37,697 nucleotides of DNA from positions 1-37,697 of the forward strand of contig JAHRAK010000125.1 of NCBI GenBank assembly GCA_020027535.1, given 5' to 3'. This stretch comes from Nitrospirales bacterium. Its GTDB lineage: Bacteria; Nitrospirota; Nitrospiria; Nitrospirales; UBA8639. Positions 24,048 through 32,866 of this stretch are shown piece after piece (position 1 is the stretch's first letter; every line of letters begins with the position of its first letter). The position numbers were made by a program, and so were the translations under genes. The notes under the pieces were generated by a model. It did not search any database, was not told where the DNA came from, and worked only from the letters and a program-made list of their open reading frames with translations.

Positions 24048-24905
24048 ATGATCGCCGTCAATCTTTTGGCAGCGTGTGTCCTTGACGGGTTACTTGGAGA
24101 TCCCCGGTGGATGCCGCATCCGGTCAGGTTGATAGGTGCATTCATCAACTGGTGTGAGCCGATGATCAGAAACCGGTTCACCTCCGGTCAAAGCCGGCGC
24201 ATTGCGGGACTCCTCCTTGTCATGTTCGTCCCGGGGTTCAGCTTCTTGGCGGCATGGGGTTCGTTGCACGTGGCCTTTCTGGTGCATCCCTGGCTTGGCA
24301 ACCTTCTGTGGATTGTGTTGGGATACACGACGTTGGCGGCGAAGGATTTAGCGAAGCACGCGTGGGAGGTCTATGACCGTCTTCACCCCGGATCGTTAGG
24401 GGAGGCTCGTCAAGCCGTTTCGCTCATGGTCGGACGAGAGACCGACCGGTTGACGGAAACCGAGATCGCCGGAGCCACCATCGAGAGCGTGGCCGAAAAT
24501 ACGTCAGATGGTGTGATTGCGCCATTGTTCTATCTTGTCGTTGGTGGTCCGCCATTGGCATTAGCTTATAAAGCCATCAATACCTTGGATTCAATGATCG
24601 GGTATCAGGACGCATTGTACCGCGATATCGGATGGGCATCGGCCAAACTCGATGATCTGGCGAATGCCATTCCGGCTCGACTCAGCGCGGGGTTGCTGGT
24701 ACTGGCGTCTTCCTTTCGCCATGCCGCCGTTGCCAACGTTTGGAGCATCTATCGACGAGATTGCGCCAAGCATGCCAGTCCCAACAGCGGTCATCCCGAG
24801 GCGGCCATGGCCGGTGCGTTGGGAGTTCTGTTGGGCGGGCCGGGTGTCTACGGCGGCATTCGAGTCGAACGCCCCCAATTCGGTGATCCGACGAATGTGC
24901 CGTAA
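24048..24905 (+). CDS. cbiB: Adenosylcobinamide-phosphate synthase CbiB, stopped before its last helix
   Basis: CbiB (also called CobD in the Pseudomonas naming) attaches aminopropanol phosphate to adenosylcobyric acid at the inner membrane. Visible blocks are LLGDPRWMPHPVRLIG, VSLMVGRETDRLTETEIAGATIESVAENTSDGVIAPLFY and the ALGVLLGGPGVYGGIRVERPQFGD region. ATG 24048 gives the normal MIAVNLLAACVLDGLLGD start; the track uses TTG 24030. A TAA at 24903 ends the ORF, yet the same frame continues for 32 more sense codons as a typical last CbiB helix. The gene is either truncated, read through, or contains a sequence error. Confidence 0.85.
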   Translation: MIAVNLLAACVLDGLLGDPRWMPHPVRLIGAFINWCEPMIRNRFTSGQSRRIAGLLLVMFVPGFSFLAAWGSLHVAFLVHPWLGNLLWIVLGYTTLAAKDLAKHAWEVYDRLHPGSLGEARQAVSLMVGRETDRLTETEIAGATIESVAENTSDGVIAPLFYLVVGGPPLALAYKAINTLDSMIGYQDALYRDIGWASAKLDDLANAIPARLSAGLLVLASSFRHAAVANVWSIYRRDCAKHASPNSGHPEAAMAGALGVLLGGPGVYGGIRVERPQFGDPTNVP

Positions 24906-25004
24906 TCCCGACATATTCCCATGGCGATTGAATTGATGTGGATTTCATTCGGACTGGCCACCGTGCTTGGTGTGGGCTTCACGACGTTGTGGAACGCTCT
25001 TTAA
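24906..25004 (+). pseudogene. In-frame continuation of CbiB after the TAA stop
   Basis: After the stop, the same frame encodes SRHIPMAIELMWISFGLAT followed by VLGVGFTTLWNAL and a second TAA at 25002. The I-x-x-A-I-x-L-M-W pattern plus a hydrophobic helix is how CbiB proteins usually end. A single change of the TAA at 24903-24905 (for example from GAA or CAA) would restore a protein of the ordinary length. The cobD start would then overlap this end. Confidence 0.65.
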
Positions 25005-26107
25005 GCCATGGCGGGAACGTGTATCACGCAGCCCGAGCGTCATCTCGGGACGCATTGGAGTTTTGTGATTTCAGCGCCAGTATCAACCCTCTCGGCGTTC
25101 CTCTTGCTGCACGTCGTGTCTTGCAAACCGCCATTCGTAAGATTCAACATTACCCGGACCCCGAGGGCCGGGCCCTTCTTGAAGCCATTGCCAAACGCCA
25201 CGGTATTTCCCCGGATAACGTGTTGCTGGGGAATGGAACGGTCGAGCTGATTTATGCCATTCCTCCCGCCTTGAACATCAGACACGGGTTGATCATTGGT
25301 CCGACCTTTTCCGAATATGAACGGGTATTGACGTTGGCACATGCTCGCGTGACATGTGTCCTGGCACGCTTGGAAGACCATTGTCGCCCCCCCATTCCGG
25401 AGGCGCTGGCAACAGTACAACAACCGCCCGCTACCGGGGCCGGGAAGCGCCCTCTGCCGATTGATGCCGTGTTCCTGTGTAATCCGAACAGTCCGACCGG
25501 TCAGAGCGTCTCGCGAAATAGCGTTTATCGCATCTTGGAGGAGGTCAAACGACACGGCGGATGCCTGATTGTGGATGAGACGTTCGTGGAATTCTGCGAG
25601 GAAAAGTCCGTTATCCGCCGGGCTGTTTCCGATGATTCGCTGCTGGTGCTCAGAAGTTTTACCAAGTTCTACGGGATTCCAGGCCTTCGGATCGGATATG
25701 CCGTCGGGACGGAAAAGAGGGTTCAAGCTATCAGGAATCGGCTTCCACCCTGGTCCGTGAATACGTTGGCCCAGGAAGCAGCCTGGGCCTGTTTGCAGGA
25801 CCATCGTTACAGAAAAAGGACTTTGCTGTTTTTCCAAAAAGAGCGTCCGGTCTTCAGACGGGCGCTTGAGCGGATTCCAGGGTTTCGGGTATATCCTTCA
25901 TCTGCAAATTTTTTTCTGGTAGAGTTGCCCAGGCCGCTGACAAGTCATAAGGTACAGGCTGCGTTAATGGAGCACGGCTTTCTTGTCAGAGATTGCTCGA
26001 CTTATCCCGGGCTTGATGAACGAATGCTTCGTTTCGCCGTGAGAACGTCAAACGAAAATGCTCGGTTGGTGAAACACTTGCAGCACGTGGTGAATGCGCA
26101 ACAATGA
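24989..26107 (+). CDS. cobD: Threonine-phosphate decarboxylase-like PLP enzyme
   Basis: The protein opens with SHGGNVYHAA and EFCDFSASINPLGVP, the signature of CobD/CobC, which makes (R)-1-amino-2-propanol phosphate for CbiB. The fold is a class I/II aminotransferase related to histidinol-phosphate aminotransferase. VFLCNPNSPTGQ, LIVDETFVEFCE and the PLP lysine in LRSFTKFYGIPGLRIGY are clear. GTG 24989 starts four residues before SHGG; GTG 24938 is the track start. No ribosome-binding site is obvious for either, and the start overlaps the extended cbiB frame. HisC activity is a less likely alternative because of the operon. Confidence 0.88.
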   Translation: MERSLSHGGNVYHAARASSRDALEFCDFSASINPLGVPLAARRVLQTAIRKIQHYPDPEGRALLEAIAKRHGISPDNVLLGNGTVELIYAIPPALNIRHGLIIGPTFSEYERVLTLAHARVTCVLARLEDHCRPPIPEALATVQQPPATGAGKRPLPIDAVFLCNPNSPTGQSVSRNSVYRILEEVKRHGGCLIVDETFVEFCEEKSVIRRAVSDDSLLVLRSFTKFYGIPGLRIGYAVGTEKRVQAIRNRLPPWSVNTLAQEAAWACLQDHRYRKRTLLFFQKERPVFRRALERIPGFRVYPSSANFFLVELPRPLTSHKVQAALMEHGFLVRDCSTYPGLDERMLRFAVRTSNENARLVKHLQHVVNAQQ

Positions 26108-26580
26108 AAATTCGGAACGTGATCGGGTTTGGGATTCTTGGTGTTCTTCTCGTCGTGGGTTTCGTGTTTTCCCGTCCCCAAGGGGGAACGCCCGATGTGC
26201 CGGATGATCCCGAGGCGCACGAAGCGCTGGAATTGGTGCGTTCCCATCCTGCTCGAAATGCCCCGACGTTGGAGGATGCGATCAATCAGTACGTCGAAGA
26301 GTTGAACGCGCAGGGAACGTCCCTGCATCAAGGTGAGTGGCAGGTGGGAAAAGAACGCCCCGGCGTCTATGCGGTCAGGATGCTGGTTCGTGAGAAAGGG
26401 TTTAATGAATGGATTGAACGGGAGTTTGCCTGGCGGGTCACGTTAAAGGATAAGACCATCAGGGTGATTTCTCTGCCCGCCATTCACTTTATGCCGTTTC
26501 ATGAGTTGCCGCCGTTGCCGCACCAGGATCAGATATCAGGGACACTCATGGAGCCTCCGGTGGAAAAGCGACTTGGATGA
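26104..26580 (+). CDS. Hypothetical membrane-anchored protein at the end of the B12 operon
   Basis: I do not recognise this 158-residue protein. An N-terminal hydrophobic helix (VIGFGILGVLLVVGFVF, about 6-22) is followed by a polar linker (DVPDDPEAHEA) and a soluble domain of about 120 residues that ends Pro-rich. It probably faces the periplasm. The ATG overlaps the cobD stop (ATGA), so it is translationally coupled to B12 genes. Its 3' end overlaps the convergent Rieske gene by 35 bases. Confidence 0.7.
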   Translation: MKIRNVIGFGILGVLLVVGFVFSRPQGGTPDVPDDPEAHEALELVRSHPARNAPTLEDAINQYVEELNAQGTSLHQGEWQVGKERPGVYAVRMLVREKGFNEWIEREFAWRVTLKDKTIRVISLPAIHFMPFHELPPLPHQDQISGTLMEPPVEKRLG

Positions 26581-26875
26581 CGCCGTTTTCCACGCGTGTT
26601 CGGAAACAGGGCACAGCCCACTCCGGTGTGGGATTCTCAATGCATTGTCCCGTGCGCACGTTGAATTCCCATCCGTGCCACGGGCATTCGACGACGTCTC
26701 CTTCCAGCGTCCCTTCCCCGAGCGGGCCTCCCGCGTGAGGGCACGTATTATCCAGCGCCAGAATTTCCCCATCGACGTTAAATAATGCCACGCCGGGAGC
26801 GTCGTCGAGTTCAACCGACGGGCACGTTCCCGGTTCGAGGTCTTCCAGTTTGGCAACGTCGTGATATTGCGTCAT
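26546..26875 (-). CDS. Rieske [2Fe-2S] ferredoxin
   Basis: This 109-residue soluble protein has the two Rieske cluster motifs CPHAGGPL (Cys45, His47) and CPWHGWEF (Cys64, His67). It resembles the NirD/biphenyl-dioxygenase ferredoxin class, which shuttles electrons or serves as a small subunit of an oxygenase or nitrite reductase. No partner gene is adjacent, so the pathway is unknown. ATG 26875 has a GGAGA eight bases upstream; the track start at 26989 adds 38 unlikely residues. Confidence 0.88.
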   Translation of the reverse strand: MTQYHDVAKLEDLEPGTCPSVELDDAPGVALFNVDGEILALDNTCPHAGGPLGEGTLEGDVVECPWHGWEFNVRTGQCIENPTPEWAVPCFRTRVENGVIQVAFPPEAP

Positions 26876-27004
26876 GGTAAATTTCTCCGAAAGAGTGCGA
26901 ACCTTATCAAGGCCATTCGTCCGGGTGCAAGCCGTGAAGCGTGACCGTTGTTGCTTCGGCATCGTTCCTGATGCTATACAAGCGTTCAAACTCCGGGGCA
27001 GTCG

Positions 27005-27535
27005 ATGACGCTCTTATTAAATGCCACATATGAACCCTTGCGGGTCGTGCAATGGCAGAAAGCCATTACCCTTCTTTGCCAGGGGAAGGTCGAGGTCCTC
27101 GAATTCTATGATCGGGACATTCGAGGGGTGTCGATCAGTTTCAAACTGCCCTCGGTGATGCGGCTTCTGAAAATCGTCAAATTGAAGTCCAATCATCGGG
27201 CCGTCAAGTTTTCGCGGATCAACATTTTTACTCGCGATAAATATACGTGCCAGTACTGTTGCAAACGGTACCGCACGGAAGAACTCACGTTTGACCACGT
27301 GGTGCCGATTGCCAAAGGCGGGACAAAGACCTGGGAAAATATCGTGACGGCGTGTTGGCGCTGTAATAACAAGAAGAGCGGACGAACCCCGGAAGAAGCC
27401 ACGATGCGCTTGAAGAAGAAACCACAAAAGCCGAGATGGAATCCGACCCTCACCATCATGATCGGCATTCGGAATGCTCCGGAAAGTTGGCGGGATTATC
27501 TCTATTGGCACATGGAGTTGGACTCTGATGAATAA
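27005..27535 (+). CDS. HNH endonuclease family protein
   Basis: The protein contains an HNH core: zinc cysteines CQYC (82-85) and CWRC (117-120), TFDHVVPIAKGG (Asp97-His98), and ENIVTACWRCNNKKSG with the conserved Asn. The N-terminal half, LLLNATYEPLRVVQWQKAI, belongs to a conserved bacterial HNH subfamily found outside mobile elements. DNA cleavage is presumed; the physiological target is unknown. The next gene starts inside its stop region (ATGAATAA), suggesting cotranscription with the precorrin-2 dehydrogenase-like gene. Confidence 0.87.
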   Translation: MTLLLNATYEPLRVVQWQKAITLLCQGKVEVLEFYDRDIRGVSISFKLPSVMRLLKIVKLKSNHRAVKFSRINIFTRDKYTCQYCCKRYRTEELTFDHVVPIAKGGTKTWENIVTACWRCNNKKSGRTPEEATMRLKKKPQKPRWNPTLTIMIGIRNAPESWRDYLYWHMELDSDE

Positions 27536-28160
27536 TGCCGGTTTTCAAATTTCGTTGGACCTGTATGGCCGCTTATGCGTGGTGATCGGTGGTGAAGACG
27601 AAGCGGCACACAAAACCGCCCTGTTGTTGGACGTTGGGGCCAAAGTGACCGTGGTGAATCCCACCTTGAACGGGCCGCTGCGGAAGCTCACGGCTGCCGG
27701 AAAAGTCCTGCATCGGGGACGACGTTTTCGATCGATGGATACCCAGGGAGCCTTTGTCGTCCTCAATACGCTGCCGGATGATACGGATCTTGCAAAAACG
27801 TTACGTGCCTTATCGGAAGATGAACGGTTTCTGGTGTGGTCGATTGATCAGCCGGAGTTGTCGAATTTCATGATGCCCGCCTTGGTCCAACGCGGGGCTC
27901 TTCGCGTGGCGATCAGTACGGGTGGGGCGTCTCCCGCGCTTGCCGGTACCTTGCGGCGGAACGGCGAAGAGATTTTTGATGAGGAATTTGAAAAGTTTTT
28001 GGATTGGCTGGGAGCGTTACGTCAAGACGTCCGGGCCAATGAGCCGAGCATGGAAAAAAGGCGAGAGCGATTGAAAGCGGCGGTCGAAGGGTTCCGGTTG
28101 ACCGGAAACGTGGAGTATCCCGCTGCCTGGATCGCGCAGAAAGCCTCTTCCGATTCATAA
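27528..28160 (+). CDS. Precorrin-2 dehydrogenase / siroheme synthase N-terminal domain protein
   Basis: The 210-residue protein matches the NAD-binding half of siroheme synthases (CysG N-terminus, Met8, SirC). ISLDLYGRLCVVIGG is followed by EDEAAHKTALLLDVGAKVTVVNP, then VVLNTLPDD and RVAISTGGASPALAGTLRR, and a helical C-terminal part. It would oxidise precorrin-2 to sirohydrochlorin, and may insert iron. ATG 27528 is chosen over the track start at 27474. The glycine pattern (IGGEDEAAHKT) is slightly relaxed from GGGxVAxRK. The context is the tetrapyrrole branch point near the B12 locus. Confidence 0.85.
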   Translation: MNNAGFQISLDLYGRLCVVIGGEDEAAHKTALLLDVGAKVTVVNPTLNGPLRKLTAAGKVLHRGRRFRSMDTQGAFVVLNTLPDDTDLAKTLRALSEDERFLVWSIDQPELSNFMMPALVQRGALRVAISTGGASPALAGTLRRNGEEIFDEEFEKFLDWLGALRQDVRANEPSMEKRRERLKAAVEGFRLTGNVEYPAAWIAQKASSDS

Positions 28161-28175
28161 CGAGGATGGTGCGGT

Positions 28176-28484
28176 ATGATCTTATTGGAATTCAGCATGT
28201 CTCCCCTGGGAAAAGGCGAAAGCGTGGGGAAATATGTCTCCCGATCTTTAAAGATTATCGACAAAAGCGGAGTCGATTACCGGCTGAATCCCATGGGGAC
28301 GGTGCTCGAAGGAGAATGGGACGAGGTGCTTGACGTGGTTCGTCAATGTTATGAGCGGATGAAGAAGGATTGCGACCGCGTCTCCTGTACGATGAAAGTT
28401 GATTATCGGAAAGGACACACGGGGCGCCTGAGCGGGAAAGTGGCCAGTGTGGAAAAACGGCTTAAGAAGAAATTGAAGACGTGA
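28176..28484 (+). CDS. MTH1187/YqgV-family (UPF0045) thiamine-binding protein
   Basis: This 102-residue ferredoxin-fold protein contains MSPLGKGESVGKYVSRSL and the YRLNPMGTVLEGEWDEVLDVV motif of the family, in which some members bind thiamine. The exact role here is unknown. It follows the dehydrogenase-like gene by 15 bases and its 3' end overlaps the convergent alr gene by 23 bases. Confidence 0.87.
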   Translation: MILLEFSMSPLGKGESVGKYVSRSLKIIDKSGVDYRLNPMGTVLEGEWDEVLDVVRQCYERMKKDCDRVSCTMKVDYRKGHTGRLSGKVASVEKRLKKKLKT

Positions 28485-29649
28485 AGTCCGTCAGGGGTTC
28501 ATACACGCGAGTCACTTTTGCCCCGAGATTGCAGAGAACCTCATAGGGAATCGAGTCCTGCCAGTTCGCCAGATCGTAGGCCGTGATCTCCTGATTTTCC
28601 GATTTGCCCATCAAAATCACGTCGTCACCCGGTTTGATCGTGGGGCCGTCGGTGACGTCGACGACGGTCATATCCATACAGATTCGCCCGACGATCGGGA
28701 AGCGTCGGTCGTGAATGATGACTTCTCCCGTATTGGAGAGCCGGCGGTTATACCCGTGGGCATAGCCGATGGGAAGAATCGCCAACCGGGAGTCCCGCCG
28801 CGTGCGATAGAGGTCACCGTAACCCACGGGTTCTCCTTTCCCGGCCGTTTTCATGTGCACGACTTTGGTCGTCAGGGACATGACCGGCTGAAGGGAAACA
28901 AGAGTGTTCCTGTCCGGCACCGGCGTGTACCCGTATAACAACAGTCCGGGGCGAACCATATCCAATTGAGCCTGAGGGTGCCAGAGTATCCCCGCGGTGT
29001 TGGCGGCATGCCGGCAGGGACGAGGCCCATTGACGGCATGCCGGCTCGAAACGGATTCGTGAAATTGATCGAGTTGGTGAAGGGTAAACGTCGGGTCGGG
29101 GTTATCGGCATCGGCCAGATGAGTCATGAGCCCCTGACACACGAGGGTGTGGGAAAACATGGGAGATTGCAAGAGGGGGCGCACCTCTTGGGAGGCGAAT
29201 CCCAAGCGTCTCATGCCGGTGTCCACCTCGACGTGAACGGGGTAGGGGCGAAGGTCTTGTGAAACTTCTCGGCTCAGGGCATGCACGGTGTCGGCATCGG
29301 AGAGCGTGGGAATCAGGTTGGCCTGCACGAGATCCTTGACTTGCCCGGGTAAGATCCCACCCATCACGATAATGTCTTCGAGTATTCCGGCTTTTCGCAG
29401 GAACACTCCTTCTTGTACCGTGGCCACGCCGAATCGTCGGACGTCGAGTTGCGACAGGGCTTCGGCGATGGCGATGCACCCATGGCCATAGCCATCGGCT
29501 TTGATCACCGCCAAAATTTCAACGTGCGGTGCGAGAACGCGACGAAGTTCACGGAGATTATGCGCAACGGCGTGAAGATGAATGGTAGCCAGAGTCGGTG
29601 ACAGCGAGGAAGAAGCGGTCACGGAGGCTGGGGACGCGGGAGAGGACAT
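28462..29649 (-). CDS. alr: Alanine racemase
   Basis: Alr converts L- to D-alanine for peptidoglycan. The PLP lysine is in LAVIKADGYGHG (Lys50). Other blocks are VHVEVDTGMRRLGF, ILWHPQAQLDMVRPGLLLYGY and GRICMDMTVVDVTD. The catalytic tyrosine region is LPIGYAHGYNRRLSNTG. The first 18 or so residues are Ser/Ala/Pro-rich and not conserved. Its ATG shares one base with the frr stop, making it the last gene of the rpsB operon. Confidence 0.94.
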   Translation of the reverse strand: MSSPASPASVTASSSLSPTLATIHLHAVAHNLRELRRVLAPHVEILAVIKADGYGHGCIAIAEALSQLDVRRFGVATVQEGVFLRKAGILEDIIVMGGILPGQVKDLVQANLIPTLSDADTVHALSREVSQDLRPYPVHVEVDTGMRRLGFASQEVRPLLQSPMFSHTLVCQGLMTHLADADNPDPTFTLHQLDQFHESVSSRHAVNGPRPCRHAANTAGILWHPQAQLDMVRPGLLLYGYTPVPDRNTLVSLQPVMSLTTKVVHMKTAGKGEPVGYGDLYRTRRDSRLAILPIGYAHGYNRRLSNTGEVIIHDRRFPIVGRICMDMTVVDVTDGPTIKPGDDVILMGKSENQEITAYDLANWQDSIPYEVLCNLGAKVTRVYEPLTDFTSSISS

Positions 29650-30209
29650 TAAATCTCTAAGATTTCTTCCTCTTTTTTCTTGAGAAGTTCATCGACCAGC
29701 TTGATCTTGTCGTCCACGATTTTTTGAATATTCGCCTCGCCGCGGCGCAAGTCGTCTTCGGTAATCGTTGAGTCTTTTTGGAGGCGCTTGAGTTCATCAT
29801 TCCCCTCTCGACGAATGCCCCGAATGTGGATTTTCGTCTCTTCCCCGTATTTTCGACACACTTTCACGAATTCCTTTCGACGTTCCTCGCTTAAGGCGGA
29901 AATCGGAATACGAATCACCTTTCCGTCGTTGGACGGATTCAAGCCGAGATCAGAGGAAAGAATGGCCTTTTCAATGTCTTTCATGCTGGTGGGGTCCCAC
30001 GGCTGGACCATGATTAACCGGCTGTCAGGCATCGAGAGGTTCCCGACCTGTTGCAAGGGGGTCGGCGTCCCATAGTAATCAACTTTAATATGATCGAGGA
30101 GCGACAAGGAAGCCCGACTGCCTCTGATCGAGGCGAGTTCTTTTTTAAGGTGCTCGAGGGCGCCATCCATTTTTTGTGCGAGTTTGTCAATCGTTGTCTG
30201 GGACGACAT
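29649..30209 (-). CDS. frr: Ribosome recycling factor
   Basis: RRF splits post-termination ribosomes with EF-G. The 186 residues match the family: MDGALEHLKKELASIRGSRAS, DYYGTPTPLQQVGNLSMPDSR, and the long helical C-terminus with ISEERRKE-like and RREGNDELKRLQKD blocks. It follows pyrH by 12 bases in the rpsB-tsf-pyrH-frr order seen across bacteria. Confidence 0.96.
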   Translation of the reverse strand: MSSQTTIDKLAQKMDGALEHLKKELASIRGSRASLSLLDHIKVDYYGTPTPLQQVGNLSMPDSRLIMVQPWDPTSMKDIEKAILSSDLGLNPSNDGKVIRIPISALSEERRKEFVKVCRKYGEETKIHIRGIRREGNDELKRLQKDSTITEDDLRRGEANIQKIVDDKIKLVDELLKKKEEEILEI

Positions 30210-30221
30210 GATGAACCCCGG

Positions 30222-30950
30222 TTACGTGAGGACCGCGTCTTGTTTCACGAGGGTCCCGATTTTCTCTCCCAGGACCACGCGTTTCAAATTGCCCGGTTCG
30301 GTGAGATTGAACACGATCAAGGGAAGATTGTTATCCATGCACAGCGTAATGGCCGTGGCATCCATGACCTTCAAGCTTTTGTTGAGTATGGAAAGGAATG
30401 GCAGTTCATCAAACATTTTTGCCGACGGGTTATTCAGCGGATCGGAATCATAAATTCCGTTGACCTTGGTTCCCTTCAAGATCACGTCGGCCTTAATTTC
30501 CATCGCTCGCAGGGCCGCGGCCGTGTCCGTCGTAAAATACGGGTTCCCGGTGCCGGAGGCAAAAATCACGACCCGTTTTTTTTCAAGGTGCCGGATGGCC
30601 CGTCGCCGGATGTAGCTCTCGGCTAACTGCCTCATTTCGATGGCCGATAACACGCGCGTGGAGACCCCGGCTTTCTCAAGCGCGTTTTGTAACGCAAGGG
30701 CATTCAGCATGGTTGCAAGCATGCCCATGTAGTCGGCAGCCGCGCGTTCCATCCCGTCTGCGCTGGCGGCGATGCCTCGAAAAATATTCCCGCCGCCGAT
30801 AACCAACGCGACCTCGACTTCCATATTCACGACCTCGTGAATCTCATCGGCGAGCGTCGTGAGGATATCGGGGGCAATGCCGTAGGTTTGTTCCCCTGCA
30901 AGCATTTCCCCACTGATTTTGAGGAGAATGCGGTGGTACTGAATAGGCAT
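30222..30950 (-). CDS. pyrH: Uridylate (UMP) kinase
   Basis: PyrH phosphorylates UMP to UDP. It has the amino-acid-kinase fold motifs [55 protein letters not shown] and [10 protein letters not shown]. Length 242 is typical. Its ATG overlaps the tsf stop by one base (TGATG). Confidence 0.96.
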   Translation of the reverse strand: MPIQYHRILLKISGEMLAGEQTYGIAPDILTTLADEIHEVVNMEVEVALVIGGGNIFRGIAASADGMERAAADYMGMLATMLNALALQNALEKAGVSTRVLSAIEMRQLAESYIRRRAIRHLEKKRVVIFASGTGNPYFTTDTAAALRAMEIKADVILKGTKVNGIYDSDPLNNPSAKMFDELPFLSILNKSLKVMDATAITLCMDNNLPLIVFNLTEPGNLKRVVLGEKIGTLVKQDAVLT

Positions 30951-31546
30951 CAGTCCTGGCCTAGTTGGTATCGCGTAAAACGGGCAATGCTGATGTTTTC
31001 ACCAAGTTTGGCAATTTTTTGTGTGAGGATTTCGGTGATCGTGACGTTGGGATCTTTGATGAAACTTTGCTCAAGGAGGCACTGTTCCTGGTAGAACTTC
31101 TCTAATTTACCTTGAACGATTTTTTCAATGGCGGCGGCAGGTTTCCCGAGTTCTTTCGCCTGTGCCAGGTAAATGGCCTTTTCCCGTTCGACTTGCTCGG
31201 GGGCGACTTGGTCGCGTTTGACGTAGGCAGGACTGGCGGCAGCAATTTGCAGGGCGACGTCTTTGACCAATTCCTGAAATTCGTCATTGCGAGCGACAAA
31301 GTCCGTTTCACAATTGACTTCGACAAGGACGCCGATTTTGCTCCCGGCGTGGATATAGGATGAGACGACGCCTTCCTTGGTTTCCCGCCCGGCTTTCTTT
31401 TGAGCCGCGGCCAGACCGCGTTGACGAAGGAGGTCAATGGCTTTTTCAATATCCGAATCGGTTTCTTTCAGCGCGTTTTGACAATCAAGGATTCCGGCTC
31501 CTGTCTTGCCGCGTAGTTCTTTCACCAAGGTACCCATGCTGGACAT
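30950..31546 (-). CDS. tsf: Elongation factor Ts, short form
   Basis: EF-Ts is the nucleotide exchange factor of EF-Tu. [17 protein letters not shown] is the N-terminal UBA-like domain and [15 protein letters not shown] is the core signature. At 198 residues it is the short type, like those of Thermus and several other phyla, compared with about 280 in E. coli. AAGGA sits seven bases before the ATG. Confidence 0.96.
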   Translation of the reverse strand: MSSMGTLVKELRGKTGAGILDCQNALKETDSDIEKAIDLLRQRGLAAAQKKAGRETKEGVVSSYIHAGSKIGVLVEVNCETDFVARNDEFQELVKDVALQIAAASPAYVKRDQVAPEQVEREKAIYLAQAKELGKPAAAIEKIVQGKLEKFYQEQCLLEQSFIKDPNVTITEILTQKIAKLGENISIARFTRYQLGQD

Positions 31547-31599
31547 CGCGTATCCTTCTCCCTTATTTGGCTAAAGATGAAAATATTGCCGACGGCGTT

Positions 31600-32409
31600 C
31601 TATGAGGAAGGCGCTTGAACGCTTTCCACCTGACTCTCGGTTGAACGGGCGGAGATCAAGTCGGTCATAATGGTGTCTTCTTCTCCTCCACTCGAATCCT
31701 CCTGCTTGTTTCGAAGGGCCTGGCCCTCCAGACAGGCGTCTGCAATCTGAGCGGTAAAGAGTTTCAATGAGCGGATGGCATCATCGTTTCCGGGGATTGG
31801 AAAATCAATCCGGGTGGGATCACAATTGGTATCCACGATGGCCACAACGGGAATGCCCAAACGATTGGCTTCCTTGACGGTAATGTGTTGAATGCGCGTG
31901 TCGAGGACGTAGATACATCCGGGCAAATTCTCCATTGTCTTGATGCCGCCCAAATATTTCTCCAGTTTGCCCCGCTCTTTTTCCATCAGCAACACTTCTT
32001 TTTTCTTCAGCCGTTCATGGGTTCCATCGGTTTGAGCGGCTTCGAGTTTCTTGAGTTGGCGGATACTTTTCCTGATCGTTTCGAAATTGGTGAGCATACC
32101 CCCCAGCCAGCGTTGGGTGACGTAATACATTCCACATCGCGTGGCTTCTTCTTCAACGATGTCGATGGCTTGACGTTTGGTGCCCACGAAGAGGACCGAT
32201 TCCCCGGCCGCAACGGTATCCCGGACAAAAGTATAGGCGTCGAGAAAGAATTTAGCGGTTTGTTGTAAATCAATGAGATAGATGCCGTTTCTTTCTCCGA
32301 AGAGATAAGACTTCATTTTGGGATTCCAACGATTGGTTTGATGTCCAAAATGTACGCCTGCTTCTAACATGTCTTTGATGGATACCATATTGGGGTTTTT
32401 CGCCTCCAT
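31600..32409 (-). CDS. rpsB: 30S ribosomal protein S2
   Basis: S2 has the opening [18 protein letters not shown], the [14 protein letters not shown] and [17 protein letters not shown] blocks, and [31 protein letters not shown] 32409 lacks an upstream Shine-Dalgarno sequence; ATG 32388 ([11 protein letters not shown]) has GGAGG 14 bases upstream, and is closer to the conserved N-terminus, so the start is uncertain by seven residues. The last 40 residues are an acidic/Ser-rich tail. It heads the minus-strand operon. Confidence 0.95.
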   Translation of the reverse strand: MEAKNPNMVSIKDMLEAGVHFGHQTNRWNPKMKSYLFGERNGIYLIDLQQTAKFFLDAYTFVRDTVAAGESVLFVGTKRQAIDIVEEEATRCGMYYVTQRWLGGMLTNFETIRKSIRQLKKLEAAQTDGTHERLKKKEVLLMEKERGKLEKYLGGIKTMENLPGCIYVLDTRIQHITVKEANRLGIPVVAIVDTNCDPTRIDFPIPGNDDAIRSLKLFTAQIADACLEGQALRNKQEDSSGGEEDTIMTDLISARSTESQVESVQAPSS

Positions 32410-32441
32410 TCAAGTAGGGATATTAGGAAACTTCGCCATCG

Positions 32442-32468
32442 TTTCAAAAAGGGACTCTGATGAGAGTC
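32442..32468 (-). promoter_or_regulatory. Attenuator-like hairpin in the rpsB leader
   Basis: Read on the minus strand, GACTCT-CATC-AGAGTC is followed by CCTTTTTG, a short stem plus T-run typical of a weak intrinsic terminator. It is 33 bases or more upstream of the rpsB start and downstream of the putative promoter. A GGGCGgactCGCCC hairpin lies further upstream in the same leader. It may be part of an S2-dependent control leader; this is inference. Confidence 0.45.
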
Positions 32469-32519
32469 GTACCACACGGCCAAGGGCGAGTCCGCCCAAT
32501 TAATAAACCAAAAAGATTT

Positions 32520-32550
32520 AACATACCCCTTGTTTTTAATGCAAGGTCAA
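32520..32550 (-). promoter_or_regulatory. Putative sigma-70 promoter for the rpsB operon
   Basis: On the minus strand TTGACC (32545-32550) and TATGTT (32520-32525) are separated by 19 bases of AT-rich sequence. The spacing is a little long. It would give a leader of about 100 bases before rpsB. The remaining 32551-32866 spacer shows no supported gene; it includes a degenerate 18-mer repeat relative at 32745-32763 and the proA-like gene's upstream region. Confidence 0.4.
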
Positions 32551-32866
32551 TTGCCATGCTTTCCTGTAAAAGAGCAAAACGACGTAGGAACCGACGCCCT
32601 CGCCGACGGAGCCTGGTGAGAAATGCGGGTTAGGGGAGCTTGAAGCTTTGACGGGGATTCCTGAATGCCGGTAGAGTGATTTTTTGTTTGATGGATGACC
32701 TCTGTGTGCCGGATGAGGGGTTCACACTCATCCCTCGCGGCCATTGTCGGCGAATGAATGAACGTATACCGGAATGGCAACAAAGGGTGGGGCTTCCGGT
32801 GTGAAAACCTTTGAATAGTCAACACAATCATACGTTATTCACGATTTTTGAAATGAGGGTTTAAGA

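Noticed and set aside
28462-28484. Overlap of alr with the thiamine-binding-family gene as an annotation error
   Set aside because: Both C-termini look natural for their families; a 23-base convergent overlap is common in compact genomes.
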